A stretch of 44,405 bases of DNA. Origin: Bacteroidales bacterium. Lineage in GTDB: Bacteria > Bacteroidota > Bacteroidia > Bacteroidales > F082. The stretch lies in assembly GCA_017549605.1 (NCBI GenBank), contig JAFYUH010000067.1, positions 1 to 44,405 on the forward strand, given 5' to 3'. Both the position numbers and the translations under genes were made by a program. Shown piece by piece: positions 32,334-42,332 of this stretch. The notes under the pieces were generated by a model. The model saw only the letters and a program-made list of their open reading frames with translations, was not told where the DNA came from and ran no database searches. Each line of letters begins with the position of its first letter. Positions within the stretch are counted from its first letter, which is position 1.

Positions 32334-35300
32334 TATTTAACAACTAATCTGCAATGTTTAACATTGCCATTATTAGTAACTCTGATTACGTAAATACCTG
32401 CTGCTTCTAAAGCATCGATAGTGTCAACATTTTGATATTCTGCAACCTTAACGCCGAGTGCGTTGAATACTTCAACTTTGTCGCATGTTGTTGTGAGGTT
32501 GATTTCTCTATCAGTTGTTGTTGGGTTAGGATAGATGTTGAAGTTGTTTGAAAGTTCTTCAAGACCTAATGTGCCACGTGATAATAAGTATGGGTCTCTG
32601 ATAGTACCGACTCTAGCATCGTTTGAATAGTTGATTACGTTGCTGAGAGCGTATTCTGTGTCTGTATCGATGTCGTAGCACTTGAATGTTACTTCTTCAA
32701 CATCATCGCCGAGGATTGTGAGGAAGAACATATAAGCGTCTAATGATTCAACATAGATAGGACGTGCGCTGCCGCGTACTTCGCCGTTTACGAATGCTGC
32801 AACTTCATAGTTAGCACCTTTAACATCAAGCATAGCAACCATTGTCATATTGTTTGCATATTGAGCTACAGATGGTACCCAGTAGTTGTTTTCAGCAGTG
32901 ATATTAGCTTTTACGCTTTCTTTTGAGGTTGTGTATGTGAAATCAACTGTTGTATTTGTGTTTGATCTGAAGTACATGTAACCTACACCTGGTTTCATGG
33001 TTTCGAGAGATCCCCACCATTTACCATCGATGTATTCTGCGAATCCATTACGTGTCTTGACCAAGTCTCCGTCTTCAGCCATTTCAACAGCGCTGAATGC
33101 TGTAGTAACAGAAGTTTCTTGTGTTAAAGGATATCCGATATAATTCCAACCTCTGTTATCTAATGTAATATAACATGTTGTATAATCTACGATATTACCT
33201 TTAATGCTTATTTTTTGATTGTTACTTACATTGATCTTGTATGATTGTGCTGGGTTTGTTGAATAGAGTGTGCCATTCCAGCCATCTGTAACATCGTATT
33301 CTGAGAATGCATTTCTAGTCTTAATCATTATTCCGTTTTCACCGAGTCCATTTTTTAATTGACCAAGAACATCACCTTCTACATAGTGTGAGAACCAATT
33401 CCAGCCTGATGCCAATTCTTGTGTGTTTATACGGAGAACAGTCCAGATTGCATCAACTTGATCTACAGTATATGTTTCTGGAACATTGCCTGTAACAACT
33501 GTTGATTCTTCATCAAATGCAGCGTTAGCGATAGATACTTCAACTGGCCATTCTGTTGAACCTGCTGTAACGTAGAGATATACATCGCCTTTGAGAACAG
33601 CGTTTGCACTTACAGTAACTGTACCGTTATTAGCTTTAGCGCTTGGATCGTGGAAGAAGATAGACTTGTTATCACCTTCTAAAGTACCACCATTTACAGT
33701 AAGATTATTTTCTTTGCTGTCTGAGTTGAGGAACTGACGTACTGCACGGTATGTTGATTTGATTGTACCGCCATTGATTGTTGTGTTAACATTGCCGATG
33801 TTGCCGTTTGTCAAAGCGTCGATACCGTAAGCCATGTCTGTACCGCCGAGGTGTTCTATTGTACCGCCATTGACTGTGAGTGTAGCACCTGGATTGTTAA
33901 AGATAACAGCTGAGTATCTTCCCCAACCGCTATTGACTGTAGCGACAACTGTCATCATACCACCGTTTGGAGCGTTGACTGTCAAAGTACCGTTGTTTTG
34001 GATAAGACCAAAGTTCTTTGTTGTGTTGTCTGTACCTTGGAGAGTCTTGCCGTTTAAGTTGAATGTAATAGTTTCACCAGCTTTGATTGTATAGACTTTA
34101 TCAGTTGTTATGTCTTTTGATAAACCAACTGTTGTGTAGTTCTTGTCCATTGCAACAGCAAAAGCTTCTGTTAATGTTACATAACCAACTTTACGTTCTG
34201 TAGCATTTGAGCTTGTTGCTTTTTCTACAACGTATGCTTCTGCTTCAACAACTGTCCATGTACCATTGCCATTATTTTGGAGAGCTAATGTTTCTGGAAT
34301 ATAAACTTCATTTGCCCAGAATTGATGGTTGACATCAGCATTGAAGGTACCTCCATTTACAATTACATTGTTAGTGTTTGCTTCCAAAGCATTGAAAATC
34401 CATGGTTTACCATTTGTACCATCACCAACATTGCCAAGGTGGAAGTAACCTCCATTAACTACTATACCTTCATCTCCACCGGTGTACATGTGAGAGTCTA
34501 TAGCTTTATCAAGTTTATATGTACCTCTGTTAATTGTGATTGTACAACCTGGCTCATAGTTTGCAATGAGTGCATATACTTTCTCATTTTTAGCACAAAT
34601 ATTAACTGTACCTGTCTTTTCTGTTGAATTATCTTCAAGGGTGAGGTGACCGTTGTTTTCTGTTGAGAAGAGACCTACGAGCATTGATGTGTTAGATTTA
34701 TAATTACCGCTGATAGTCTTTCCATTCAAGTCGATAGTTACAGTCTTGCCTTCAACTTTGAAGTAAGTGTCATACTTGCCATCTAAAGTTTCAGTAGCGA
34801 GTTCGTCAATTACTACATCTTTCAATACAACAACAGTTTCGCCGTTTTGTGCTGCGTCGATAGCATCTTGGATGCTTCCGAATGAGTCAACATCTTTACC
34901 TTCTGCATCAACAACTTTTGCTACGCTAGGAACAACTGTGTAAACACCATTTATATGTTTTACAGTGTGTTCTGCAACTGTTGTTGTAACTGCTGCACCT
35001 GCAGGAGCTGTAATTGTTGCGTCTGTAGCTGTGAGAACGTATTTTGCATATTGTGATGCACTCAAAGTGCCAACTGTGTTATCGCCTTCAAATTTGAAAG
35101 TTTGAACTCCAGAATAACCGCTTCTTTCCCAAATAGCGATGCTGCTGATATTGCTGTTCTTGACTGTGATAGTCTTTGAAGCATAGTTTTGGATATAAAG
35201 ACCCTTTGCTACGTTAGTCATTGTTACGTTTTCAAGAGTTGCGTTTGAACCATATACCCAGTGCATACCGTAGTTGGCACCATCAACAGTAACATTCTTA

Positions 35301-37120
35301 ACTACAATAGTTGAAGTGCTCTTGTTAGCATATAAGAAACCATAATTATAGTTTTTAACTGTACAGTTTTCAACAGTAATGCTTCCAATGGTGTTTGTAG
35401 TAATAGCATAACCTGTACCGTTGATGAAATTAACGTTTTTAACTGTTACCTTAATATTTTTACCTGTAACTGAGATATTACCTGTATAGTTATTATTTGC
35501 ACCATCAATTGTGAGGTTCTTTTTAACTGTAACATCATCTGTAATGTCTGCGATAAGAGTGATTGTTTCACCTGCTGTTGCTGCAGAAACAGCAGCTGAG
35601 AGAGTTGTATAGCCAGTTTCACCAATCTTAGCAACTATTGCTGCTGGAAGTGTTTCTGTATATTCATCACCGCAACCGCATTTGTATGTTACAGAACCGT
35701 CTACACCGTAAGTTGGTTCGACTCTGCTGATTTCTACATGGTTGTGTTTGATAGTTGCATCATTAGCTTTGATGTAAATGACGAGGTCTGTTTTACCATC
35801 GTTATTCCAGTCAATCTTATAATCGAATTCTCTTTTATATTGGATGCTTACCCACATTGAAGCGTAATTTTTGCCAGCATCGAGGATAGAAGCGAGTGTC
35901 TTTTCATTGTATGTGCCATTTGAACCAGGAGTAAATACTCTTGCAACATTAGCGTCTACGCCTTCTGGCATTGTGATTCTGAATCCAATCCAGTTGCTTA
36001 CAATACCTAAACCGTTTGCGATGCAAGGAACTTCGCCGTCGACTGTAATTGTAGCAGATTCATAACCAAATGGACTTACTTCATAATCTGTAGAAGAAAC
36101 GATTTTTTCTGCTGTAGGTAGAGCTACGACAGTCCAATAATCATCCTCACCTTTAACAGTGATGCAATTTGCAATAACGAAGTTTGTGCCAGCGCCTTCT
36201 GCTGCGTTGTTCATAGGGTCGAAGTTGTAGAACTTACCTTTTTGGATAGAAACTTTAGCTGTACCGTTTTTGTAGTTTGCATCAACGCAGTTGATTGTAT
36301 ATTCGTAGCTACCTTGGTATGGTTCAACTTGGAATGTACCATCCATAATTTTTACTTCACCTTTAGTGACAGAAACTGCTGTTGTAGCACCTTTATATGT
36401 GCCGCCATAGATTTCTACGCTAGCGCCAGAAGAACCGTCAGAAGCACCGACGATGATACAGTAGTCGTTAGATTCAATTGTCATGCCACCGAACCATACG
36501 TAAGCACCGTCTTGTACACGGAATGCAGCTTCACCGAATTCGGCTTTAACAGTGATGTTTTTCTTTGAATAGTTGATCCAAGCTTTGCTTTTTGTGATAA
36601 CTGCAGTTCTGAGAAGTTCAATGACATCACCTGTCTTTGCTGCTGTGTATGCAGCATCGAATGTTTTGTAGTATTTTGTGCCTATTTTTGCAACAGCAGA
36701 TGTGAAGTGTGTGATGTATTGATCTGCCAATAATCCAGTTTCTTTGTCTAAATAGGCAACACTACCTATGTGTGCGTCTTCTATATAATTTACTGTATTT
36801 TCACAAATAGAATTCAATACAGTGTTGTTTGTATGATCGTATAATTTAAATGATATCTTATCATTTTGTTCACCAACAATGGTTAAATATACTAAGCCAT
36901 ATTGACTGTCTGAAGGTCTTGCGCTTCCGCGAAATTCATCACCGCAGAAAGCTCCAATTTCAATGTTGTTACCTTGTATCTCGTTATCAATCATGATTTG
37001 AGTTACAATGGTCATGTTTGATGAGTACTTGTTTGGAGTTGTACCCCAATCTTGTCCAAAAACTACAGAACAAAACATCATCAAAAATGATAGAATAAAT
37101 GTCTTTGTCTTCATCTTCAT
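32333..37120 (-). CDS. Giant T9SS-secreted beta-helix surface protein, 1595 aa
   Basis: Signal peptide to VVFGQ (about residue 23). The N-terminal module has MTIVTQIMIDNEIQGNNIEIGAF and CGDEFRGSARP. Then come several units opening with AKIGxTxYxTLxxAVxAAxxGETI-like text (for example AKIGETGYTTLSAAVSAA), each leading into right-handed parallel beta-helix repeats rich in VTVKN, TINGGT and NNGTLTV. Near the end are two GWNWFSHY/GWNYIGYP repeats, a second copy of the first module (NNMTMVAMLDVKGANYEVAAF, VNGEVRGSARP) and a T9SS type A domain beginning NIYPNPTT. It is probably a long surface fibre or adhesin; the ligand is unknown. Paralogous to both neighbours. Confidence 0.85.
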   Translation of the reverse strand: MKMKTKTFILSFLMMFCSVVFGQDWGTTPNKYSSNMTIVTQIMIDNEIQGNNIEIGAFCGDEFRGSARPSDSQYGLVYLTIVGEQNDKISFKLYDHTNNTVLNSICENTVNYIEDAHIGSVAYLDKETGLLADQYITHFTSAVAKIGTKYYKTFDAAYTAAKTGDVIELLRTAVITKSKAWINYSKKNITVKAEFGEAAFRVQDGAYVWFGGMTIESNDYCIIVGASDGSSGASVEIYGGTYKGATTAVSVTKGEVKIMDGTFQVEPYQGSYEYTINCVDANYKNGTAKVSIQKGKFYNFDPMNNAAEGAGTNFVIANCITVKGEDDYWTVVALPTAEKIVSSTDYEVSPFGYESATITVDGEVPCIANGLGIVSNWIGFRITMPEGVDANVARVFTPGSNGTYNEKTLASILDAGKNYASMWVSIQYKREFDYKIDWNNDGKTDLVIYIKANDATIKHNHVEISRVEPTYGVDGSVTYKCGCGDEYTETLPAAIVAKIGETGYTTLSAAVSAATAGETITLIADITDDVTVKKNLTIDGANNNYTGNISVTGKNIKVTVKNVNFINGTGYAITTNTIGSITVENCTVKNYNYGFLYANKSTSTIVVKNVTVDGANYGMHWVYGSNATLENVTMTNVAKGLYIQNYASKTITVKNSNISSIAIWERSGYSGVQTFKFEGDNTVGTLSASQYAKYVLTATDATITAPAGAAVTTTVAEHTVKHINGVYTVVPSVAKVVDAEGKDVDSFGSIQDAIDAAQNGETVVVLKDVVIDELATETLDGKYDTYFKVEGKTVTIDLNGKTISGNYKSNTSMLVGLFSTENNGHLTLEDNSTEKTGTVNICAKNEKVYALIANYEPGCTITINRGTYKLDKAIDSHMYTGGDEGIVVNGGYFHLGNVGDGTNGKPWIFNALEANTNNVIVNGGTFNADVNHQFWANEVYIPETLALQNNGNGTWTVVEAEAYVVEKATSSNATERKVGYVTLTEAFAVAMDKNYTTVGLSKDITTDKVYTIKAGETITFNLNGKTLQGTDNTTKNFGLIQNNGTLTVNAPNGGMMTVVATVNSGWGRYSAVIFNNPGATLTVNGGTIEHLGGTDMAYGIDALTNGNIGNVNTTINGGTIKSTYRAVRQFLNSDSKENNLTVNGGTLEGDNKSIFFHDPSAKANNGTVTVSANAVLKGDVYLYVTAGSTEWPVEVSIANAAFDEESTVVTGNVPETYTVDQVDAIWTVLRINTQELASGWNWFSHYVEGDVLGQLKNGLGENGIMIKTRNAFSEYDVTDGWNGTLYSTNPAQSYKINVSNNQKISIKGNIVDYTTCYITLDNRGWNYIGYPLTQETSVTTAFSAVEMAEDGDLVKTRNGFAEYIDGKWWGSLETMKPGVGYMYFRSNTNTTVDFTYTTSKESVKANITAENNYWVPSVAQYANNMTMVAMLDVKGANYEVAAFVNGEVRGSARPIYVESLDAYMFFLTILGDDVEEVTFKCYDIDTDTEYALSNVINYSNDARVGTIRDPYLLSRGTLGLEELSNNFNIYPNPTTTDREINLTTTCDKVEVFNALGVKVAEYQNVDTIDALEAAGIYVIRVTNNGNVKHCRLVVK

Positions 37121-37160
37121 AGTAATTTGATTTAATAGATGTTATTTTACTCATAAAGCT

Positions 37161-37257
37161 ATGAGCTGTGAGTTAGGGGCAAAACCCCATAACTCACTTC
37201 CCACAGCTCATTTGCTTTTAGCCATTGGCCGTTAGCCGTTAGCCATTAGCCTTATTT
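37161..37257. repeat. Hairpin plus TTAGCCA/G 7-nt array between T9SS genes
   Basis: ATGAGCTGTG (37161-37170) pairs with CACAGCTCAT (37202-37211), with an inner AGTTA.GGGG/CCCC.TAACT stem. Next is a 7-nt array TTAGCCA-TTGGCCG-TTAGCCG-TTAGCCA-TTAGCC running to the stop of the 1522-aa gene. It could attenuate readthrough on the minus strand, but a T-run is lacking. Confidence 0.7.
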
Positions 37258-40200
37258 CACAACTAATCTGCAATTTTGTGTATTGCCGTTGTTAGTTACT
37301 CTGATTACGTAAACACCAGCTGCTTCTAAAGCATCGATAGTGTCAACGTTTTGATATTCTGCAACCTTAACGCCAAGTGCGTTGAATACTTCAACTTTGT
37401 CGCATGTTGTTGCAAGATTGATATCGTTGCTTGTTGTTGCTGGGTTAGGGTAGATAGCAACAGCGTTAGCTGAAACTTCACCCATACCGAGTGTACCACG
37501 CAATACTACAGGTTCTTCGACTGAACCGAGGATAGCATTGTTTGAATAGTTGATTCTTTCACCGAGTGTGTATTCAGTGTTTGTGTTGATGTCGTAGCAC
37601 TTGAATGTTACTTCTTCAATATCGTTGCCGTTGATTGTGAGGAAGAACATATATGTATCTAATACGTCAACGTAGATTGGACGTGCGCTGCCGCGTACTT
37701 CACCGTTTACGAATGCTGCGAGTTCGTAGTTTTCGCTGTTAGCACCGAGTGTTGCAACCATTGACATATTGTTTGCATATTGACCTGCTGGAACCCAGTG
37801 GTTATTTTCTGTTGTGATGTTAGCTTCAACAGCACCTCTTGTTTGTGTTGGATATGTAAATTTAAATGTTGCTCCTTCAACTTTTCTTTCGTACATATAA
37901 CCTACACCTGGTTCTAAGTTTTTGAGAGAACCCCACCATTGGTTATTGAAGTATTGAGCAAATTGACCTTGTGATTTAACGATGTCTTTGCTTTTAACTA
38001 CACTTGCGAATGCGTCTGCAACGCTGATTGTTCTATCCATTGGTAAGCCAATGTAGTTCCAGTTGTAAGCATTATCTGCATCATATGCTAATGTGATAGC
38101 ATAATCTTCTGGGTTTACGATATCACCGACAATCTTGATGGTTTTATCAGCATTAACATTGATTTTGTACATTTCTGAAGGTGTTGTTGATTCGAGGCTA
38201 CCATCCCATTCGCCATCTTCATATCTCAACATACCTACTTGAGCTTTGATTTCAATGCCGTTTGCACCGATTTTTGTTTGTAACTGATCGAATACAGTTT
38301 CATAATCTGTTCCGATAACATATTGTGATACCCAGTTCCAGTCTTTCTTGAGTTCAATAGTTTGTACAGGTTTAACCATCCAAACATTTTCAGCTGCATT
38401 TAATGAACTGAAGCCTTCAGCGCAGAAGTTTGTATGTTCGCTTTCAGCTTTATTGTCTTCTGGGTTCCAGTTGTGGAATGTACCGCCATAGATAGCAACT
38501 GTAGCCAAATTAGCGCTGTAAGAAGCATCATAGCAGTTGATGAGGTATCTGTAGTCACCGGTGTATTCTGCTGGTGCTGGTTCAGCTGAGAATTCACCGC
38601 CGTTGATTGTGAGATTACCTTTTACAACATTAGCAACTGTTGTTTCACCATGGTATTTACCGCCGTTGATTACGAGGTTTCCGAAAGTATCTTCTGCTGA
38701 TGCGCCTTCACCGAGTGTGAATACATAGTCACCGTTTTCGAAGTTACCGCCGTTGAATGTAGCTGTTGCACCGTTTTGGATACGGAACATTGGATATACG
38801 TCACCTACAACATTGATACCTGTCAAGTCGTATGATTTATTATTTTCTGTAATAACAACTGGGTTGAGAACTGTGATTGTATTGCCATTTTCAGCTGCTG
38901 TATAAGCATTGTTGAATGTTGCATAGTATGTATCAACTATTCTTGCTTCAACAGCTTTATGATTATCATAAGTAGCACCTACAACTGCTGTTGCGCCTGT
39001 TACGTTTTCAAATACAACGTTAGAGATTGTAGATGGACCACCCAAAACACCAGATACAACACCTACGCCAGCATTGCCGCTTAATGTAACGTTCTTAACT
39101 GAAGCACCGTCAAGTGTTTGTGTAGCGATGATACCGCTGATACCACCAACATTCTTTATACCTTTAACAGCAATACCTTGAGCACTGAAGTTATCATAAT
39201 CTGCGATGAGACCGCCATTCATTTGAATGTTAGAAATTACACCACCAACAACTTGATTACCTTCAACGAATGAACCTTCGTTACCAACAATGCTTAAATT
39301 GCTTGCATTAACGCAACGTCTTGTGTAAGCAAGTATACCAGATGTGTAGTCACCACCTTCGATTTTGATATTACCGCAAACCTTAACATTATCTACAATA
39401 GTGTAGTAAGGATAAGCGATAGCTGCAGATACGATGTGACCTGTTGTTGTAATTGTAACATTTTCAATTGTGAGATTCTTAATAGTATTTTGGTTGTCCT
39501 TATCAGTACCTTCTGTTACAGCGAAGAGACCTGCATAAGCATAACCGTCGCTATCGAGAGTTGGATCTGTAATAGTAAGGTTCTTAATTTTAAAGTTCTT
39601 ACCATCGAAGTTACCCATGAAACCGTGATCTGCTGTAGCTGAACCGATACCAACCCAGTTAACACCTGTCATATTGATGTCAGCACCTAAAGCTACATAA
39701 ACGCCAGGAGCGTTGTATTTTGAATTAGCTACTGTGTTTACTTCATCGCGGAAGAAAATAAGGTCTTCAATTGTCATGATGACGAATGGATCATCTTCTG
39801 TACCTGAGCCTTTGAGACCACGAACTACTATATATTTGCCGTCTTCATACTTAACGATGTAGCCGTCTTCTTTAGCAGTAGCTGTAATATCATTTGGAGC
39901 TGTAAGTGTTGCGCCTAATGCGAGCTTGAAGCTGTCGAGAGATGCTTCTATTTGGAATTCACCAACTGTGTTGTCACCTTCGAATACATATGTTGTCTTG
40001 AAAGTGTCTTTTCTCTTCCATGTGCCTAATTTGTTGAGCTTGCTGTCTTTGATTGTTATAGTCTTATCGCCGTAGTTAGAGTTGAGAACAGCAGCAACGT
40101 CAGCTGTGATGTCAACGTTTTCAAGTACTACTGCATTGCTGTAGTCAACCTTGACACCGTAATTCATGTTAGAAACAGTAACGTTCTTGACTGTTGTGAG

Positions 40201-41820
40201 AACTGTGCCAGAAGCGAGTTGTACGAAACCGTATCCGTAGTTCTTAGCTGTACAGTCTTCGATTGTTACGTAATATGCGCCACCACCTTGGACTGCATAA
40301 CCATTATAGCCCTTACCATCAAAGTTAACATTCTTGATTGTAATGTCAGCCTTGTTAGTAAGAGTCATCTTACCGGTGTAAGTTTTGCTTGCACCGTTGA
40401 TAGTAACGTTCTTGCCAACAGTAACGTCTTCTGTGATGTCAGCGAGGAATGTGATTACATCGTTTGCTTGAGCTGCTGTAAGAGCTGATGCCAATGTGTG
40501 GTATTTTGTATCACCGATAGCTGCTACAGGTGTACCTAAAACTGTTACTAAACCGTTTGTTGCTTCGCTTACAACCCAGCCTTCTGATCTTAATTGTTCT
40601 GCGCAAGTAGCAGGAACTGTAATTGAATTGTCGCCTAATACTTGGTTGTCATGCAAGCCTAAGATAGATGCTTCTTTTTCACCATCTAAAGCCAATGTTG
40701 AATTTGCGTTAACGTTGATATCAAGGCCTGTAATGGCTTCTGTTACATATTCATTGCCAAGACCGAAGATAGCTTGTGGGTTGTTTTGGGCAACAGCTTT
40801 CAATGTACTGTTTTCAACATTGATTTCGATATTCTTGTCTTCAACCATAACAACGCTGAAGCTGTTTGTTTCACCTTCAGCAGCATTGTTTGTACCGATT
40901 AATTCAGAACCATTTACAATGTTGAATACTGAACCTGCTGAACCGACTGAGCTAGAGGCAAGCTTGATGTTAAGAGCACCATAACCTGATACTTCTGTAG
41001 CATTGAGTGTCATTACGACTGGATTGAATGTTGTGATGCCGTAGCCTGTGCCTGCACTGATTTTTGAAGATTTAGCGTTAACTACTATGTTGTTGCCATA
41101 ACCGCCTACTGTTAATGGTTGTGAAGCACCATTTTTTGCGATTAATTCTACTTCGTTAAGGTTCAATGTGACGTTGCCTGTTCTTGTCTCGATACAACGG
41201 CCGCCTGAAACTTCGTTCAAGATTGTACCATTGCTGATTGTAACTTCTGACGCTGCTGTGATGCGGAAGAGGCGGTTGGCGGTACCTTCAACTGTATTGC
41301 TGTTGAGGTCGATAACAACGTCTCCTTTTATTTCGATAATCTTGTCTGATGTTTCGTTAGCGAGGAGAGTTACAGTTTCTCCATCAGCTGCAGCTGCAAC
41401 AGCGTCTGCTAATGTTTCATAGATTAAACCGTTTGATTCAGCAACAGCTGCTGTTTCTAACACTGTAGGATTTTCAATGTCAGGAGTGTTGTTTGCTGCA
41501 TAAGTTAAGGTTTCTTTCAAAACATATTCATTGCCGTTATAATATAACTTTAATGAAATAGTATTTGATGTTACGCTCGCTGGTTTGCAAATTGTCAAAA
41601 AAGCATAGCCATCTTCTAATATTGCACTTCCGTAGCAAACATTGTCAATGAACGCACCAACTTCAACGTTGGCAGTTTGTGGTTGACCTGCAATGTTTAC
41701 TTTTACGAAAGCATTCATGTTTTCGGAACTCGTATTTTTAATAGGAGTCCAATGATTCTGTCCAAATAGGAATGGACATGACATTAACAGGAATGTCAGA
41801 ATAAATGTTTTGATTTTCAT
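37252..41820 (-). CDS. Giant T9SS-secreted beta-helix surface protein, 1522 aa
   Basis: Signal peptide to FLFGQ (about 21), then a divergent N-terminal module (AFVKVNIAGQPQTANVEVGAF). Beta-helix units follow, each begun by text like LADAVAAAADGETVTLL or ALTAAQANDVITFL. At about 700 a GTEDDPFVIMTIEDLIFFRD segment starts a GLUG-like region (GNFDGKNFKIKNLTI, AGLFAVTEG, TSGILAYTRR). The tail repeats the neighbour's plan: DWNWVSQY and NWNYIGLP units, NNMSMVATLGANSENYELAAF with VNGEVRGSARP, and a T9SS type A domain with YPNPATTSNDINLATTCDK. First gene of the group. Role inferred as surface adhesin or fibre. Confidence 0.85.
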   Translation of the reverse strand: MKIKTFILTFLLMSCPFLFGQNHWTPIKNTSSENMNAFVKVNIAGQPQTANVEVGAFIDNVCYGSAILEDGYAFLTICKPASVTSNTISLKLYYNGNEYVLKETLTYAANNTPDIENPTVLETAAVAESNGLIYETLADAVAAAADGETVTLLANETSDKIIEIKGDVVIDLNSNTVEGTANRLFRITAASEVTISNGTILNEVSGGRCIETRTGNVTLNLNEVELIAKNGASQPLTVGGYGNNIVVNAKSSKISAGTGYGITTFNPVVMTLNATEVSGYGALNIKLASSSVGSAGSVFNIVNGSELIGTNNAAEGETNSFSVVMVEDKNIEINVENSTLKAVAQNNPQAIFGLGNEYVTEAITGLDINVNANSTLALDGEKEASILGLHDNQVLGDNSITVPATCAEQLRSEGWVVSEATNGLVTVLGTPVAAIGDTKYHTLASALTAAQANDVITFLADITEDVTVGKNVTINGASKTYTGKMTLTNKADITIKNVNFDGKGYNGYAVQGGGAYYVTIEDCTAKNYGYGFVQLASGTVLTTVKNVTVSNMNYGVKVDYSNAVVLENVDITADVAAVLNSNYGDKTITIKDSKLNKLGTWKRKDTFKTTYVFEGDNTVGEFQIEASLDSFKLALGATLTAPNDITATAKEDGYIVKYEDGKYIVVRGLKGSGTEDDPFVIMTIEDLIFFRDEVNTVANSKYNAPGVYVALGADINMTGVNWVGIGSATADHGFMGNFDGKNFKIKNLTITDPTLDSDGYAYAGLFAVTEGTDKDNQNTIKNLTIENVTITTTGHIVSAAIAYPYYTIVDNVKVCGNIKIEGGDYTSGILAYTRRCVNASNLSIVGNEGSFVEGNQVVGGVISNIQMNGGLIADYDNFSAQGIAVKGIKNVGGISGIIATQTLDGASVKNVTLSGNAGVGVVSGVLGGPSTISNVVFENVTGATAVVGATYDNHKAVEARIVDTYYATFNNAYTAAENGNTITVLNPVVITENNKSYDLTGINVVGDVYPMFRIQNGATATFNGGNFENGDYVFTLGEGASAEDTFGNLVINGGKYHGETTVANVVKGNLTINGGEFSAEPAPAEYTGDYRYLINCYDASYSANLATVAIYGGTFHNWNPEDNKAESEHTNFCAEGFSSLNAAENVWMVKPVQTIELKKDWNWVSQYVIGTDYETVFDQLQTKIGANGIEIKAQVGMLRYEDGEWDGSLESTTPSEMYKINVNADKTIKIVGDIVNPEDYAITLAYDADNAYNWNYIGLPMDRTISVADAFASVVKSKDIVKSQGQFAQYFNNQWWGSLKNLEPGVGYMYERKVEGATFKFTYPTQTRGAVEANITTENNHWVPAGQYANNMSMVATLGANSENYELAAFVNGEVRGSARPIYVDVLDTYMFFLTINGNDIEEVTFKCYDINTNTEYTLGERINYSNNAILGSVEEPVVLRGTLGMGEVSANAVAIYPNPATTSNDINLATTCDKVEVFNALGVKVAEYQNVDTIDALEAAGVYVIRVTNNGNTQNCRLVVK

Positions 41821-42093
41821 AATACTTAAATTTTAAGTGGTTAAAAATTTATTATTAAAATAATTTGGTTTAAAATCTAATACGGGTAATACCCTATAGT
41901 GCCAGAATAATTATCCTGGCAATTAGGGTTAACGAAGAACAAGGGTAATATGAGTCTGCTCCGGCATTCGGAGTAGAGTTGATAACGATGTATGAAGCTA
42001 AGGCAGGAGCTATAGCTTAAATTGAATGATGGAAGTCGAAAGACTGAATTGGTTTGTGGAAGGGTAGAGGTTTTGGTTTTGGTTGAAGAAAAA

Positions 42094-42120
42094 CGGCTAA
42101 AAGCCAATAGCCAAAGGCTA
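42094..42120. repeat. GGCTAAAAGCC-type 7-nt word array
   Basis: Units GGCTAAA, AGCCAAT, AGCCAAA and GGCTA lie in the leader region. The same words are found after tsf (42531-42567) and, in the other orientation, between the T9SS genes. TAGCC AAA GGCTA makes a small hairpin. Confidence 0.5.
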
Positions 42121-42156
42121 GAAATGAGAGATTTTAGATTTTGAGAACAGAATTTA

Positions 42157-42166
42157 CCCCCCCCCC
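42157..42166 (-). repeat. Homopolymer of 10 C (10 G on the coding strand)
   Basis: Ten C residues in a row stand out in AT-rich DNA. They lie about 115 nt downstream of the candidate promoter and 337 nt before the 1522-aa gene. A tract of this length is prone to slippage. Confidence 0.9.
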
Positions 42167-42280
42167 GTTGCGGTTAACAGGGTGAGAGTCAATAAGATAT
42201 GTGTAAATTCACTTCTCATTATTATTATCTTTTTGATAAAAATCTTTATAAATCTTGTATATAGTATCTCTATTGGTTTG

Positions 42281-42288
42281 CAAAAGTA
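42281..42288 (-). promoter_or_regulatory. Candidate -7 box for the T9SS gene group
   Basis: The minus strand reads TACTTTTG, an exact TAnnTTTG match. A TTG (42306-42304) lies 15 nt upstream, closer than usual. No better match occurs nearer to the gene. Confidence 0.45.
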
Positions 42289-42332
42289 TAATTTTTTTTA
42301 ACACAATGCCGAAAAAACTGTTAAAAAAAATT

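Larger units (their letters stand above)
41821..42280 (-). other. Long structured leader of the T9SS gene group, no gene
   Basis: If the box at 42281-42288 is the promoter, the transcript has a leader of about 450 nt. It holds two clear hairpins: ACCCTA..TGCCAG / CTGGCA..TAGGGT (41891-41929, two-part stem) and CTGCTCCG/CGGAGTAG with a 5-nt loop (41956-41976). A G tract and a 7-nt word array are also inside. No convincing open frame is present. Confidence 0.55.

Noticed and set aside
33834-41422. Several plus-strand open frames of 60-160 codons opposite the giant T9SS genes
   Set aside because: They are shadows produced by the repetitive codon pattern of the minus-strand genes, with Cys/Ile/Val-rich or Pro/Ser/Thr-rich translations and no start signals.
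41877-42107. 76-codon minus-strand open frame from a TTG start
   Set aside because: It spans a word array and both leader hairpins, with composition like non-coding DNA; no signal peptide or motif. I treat the region as a leader.
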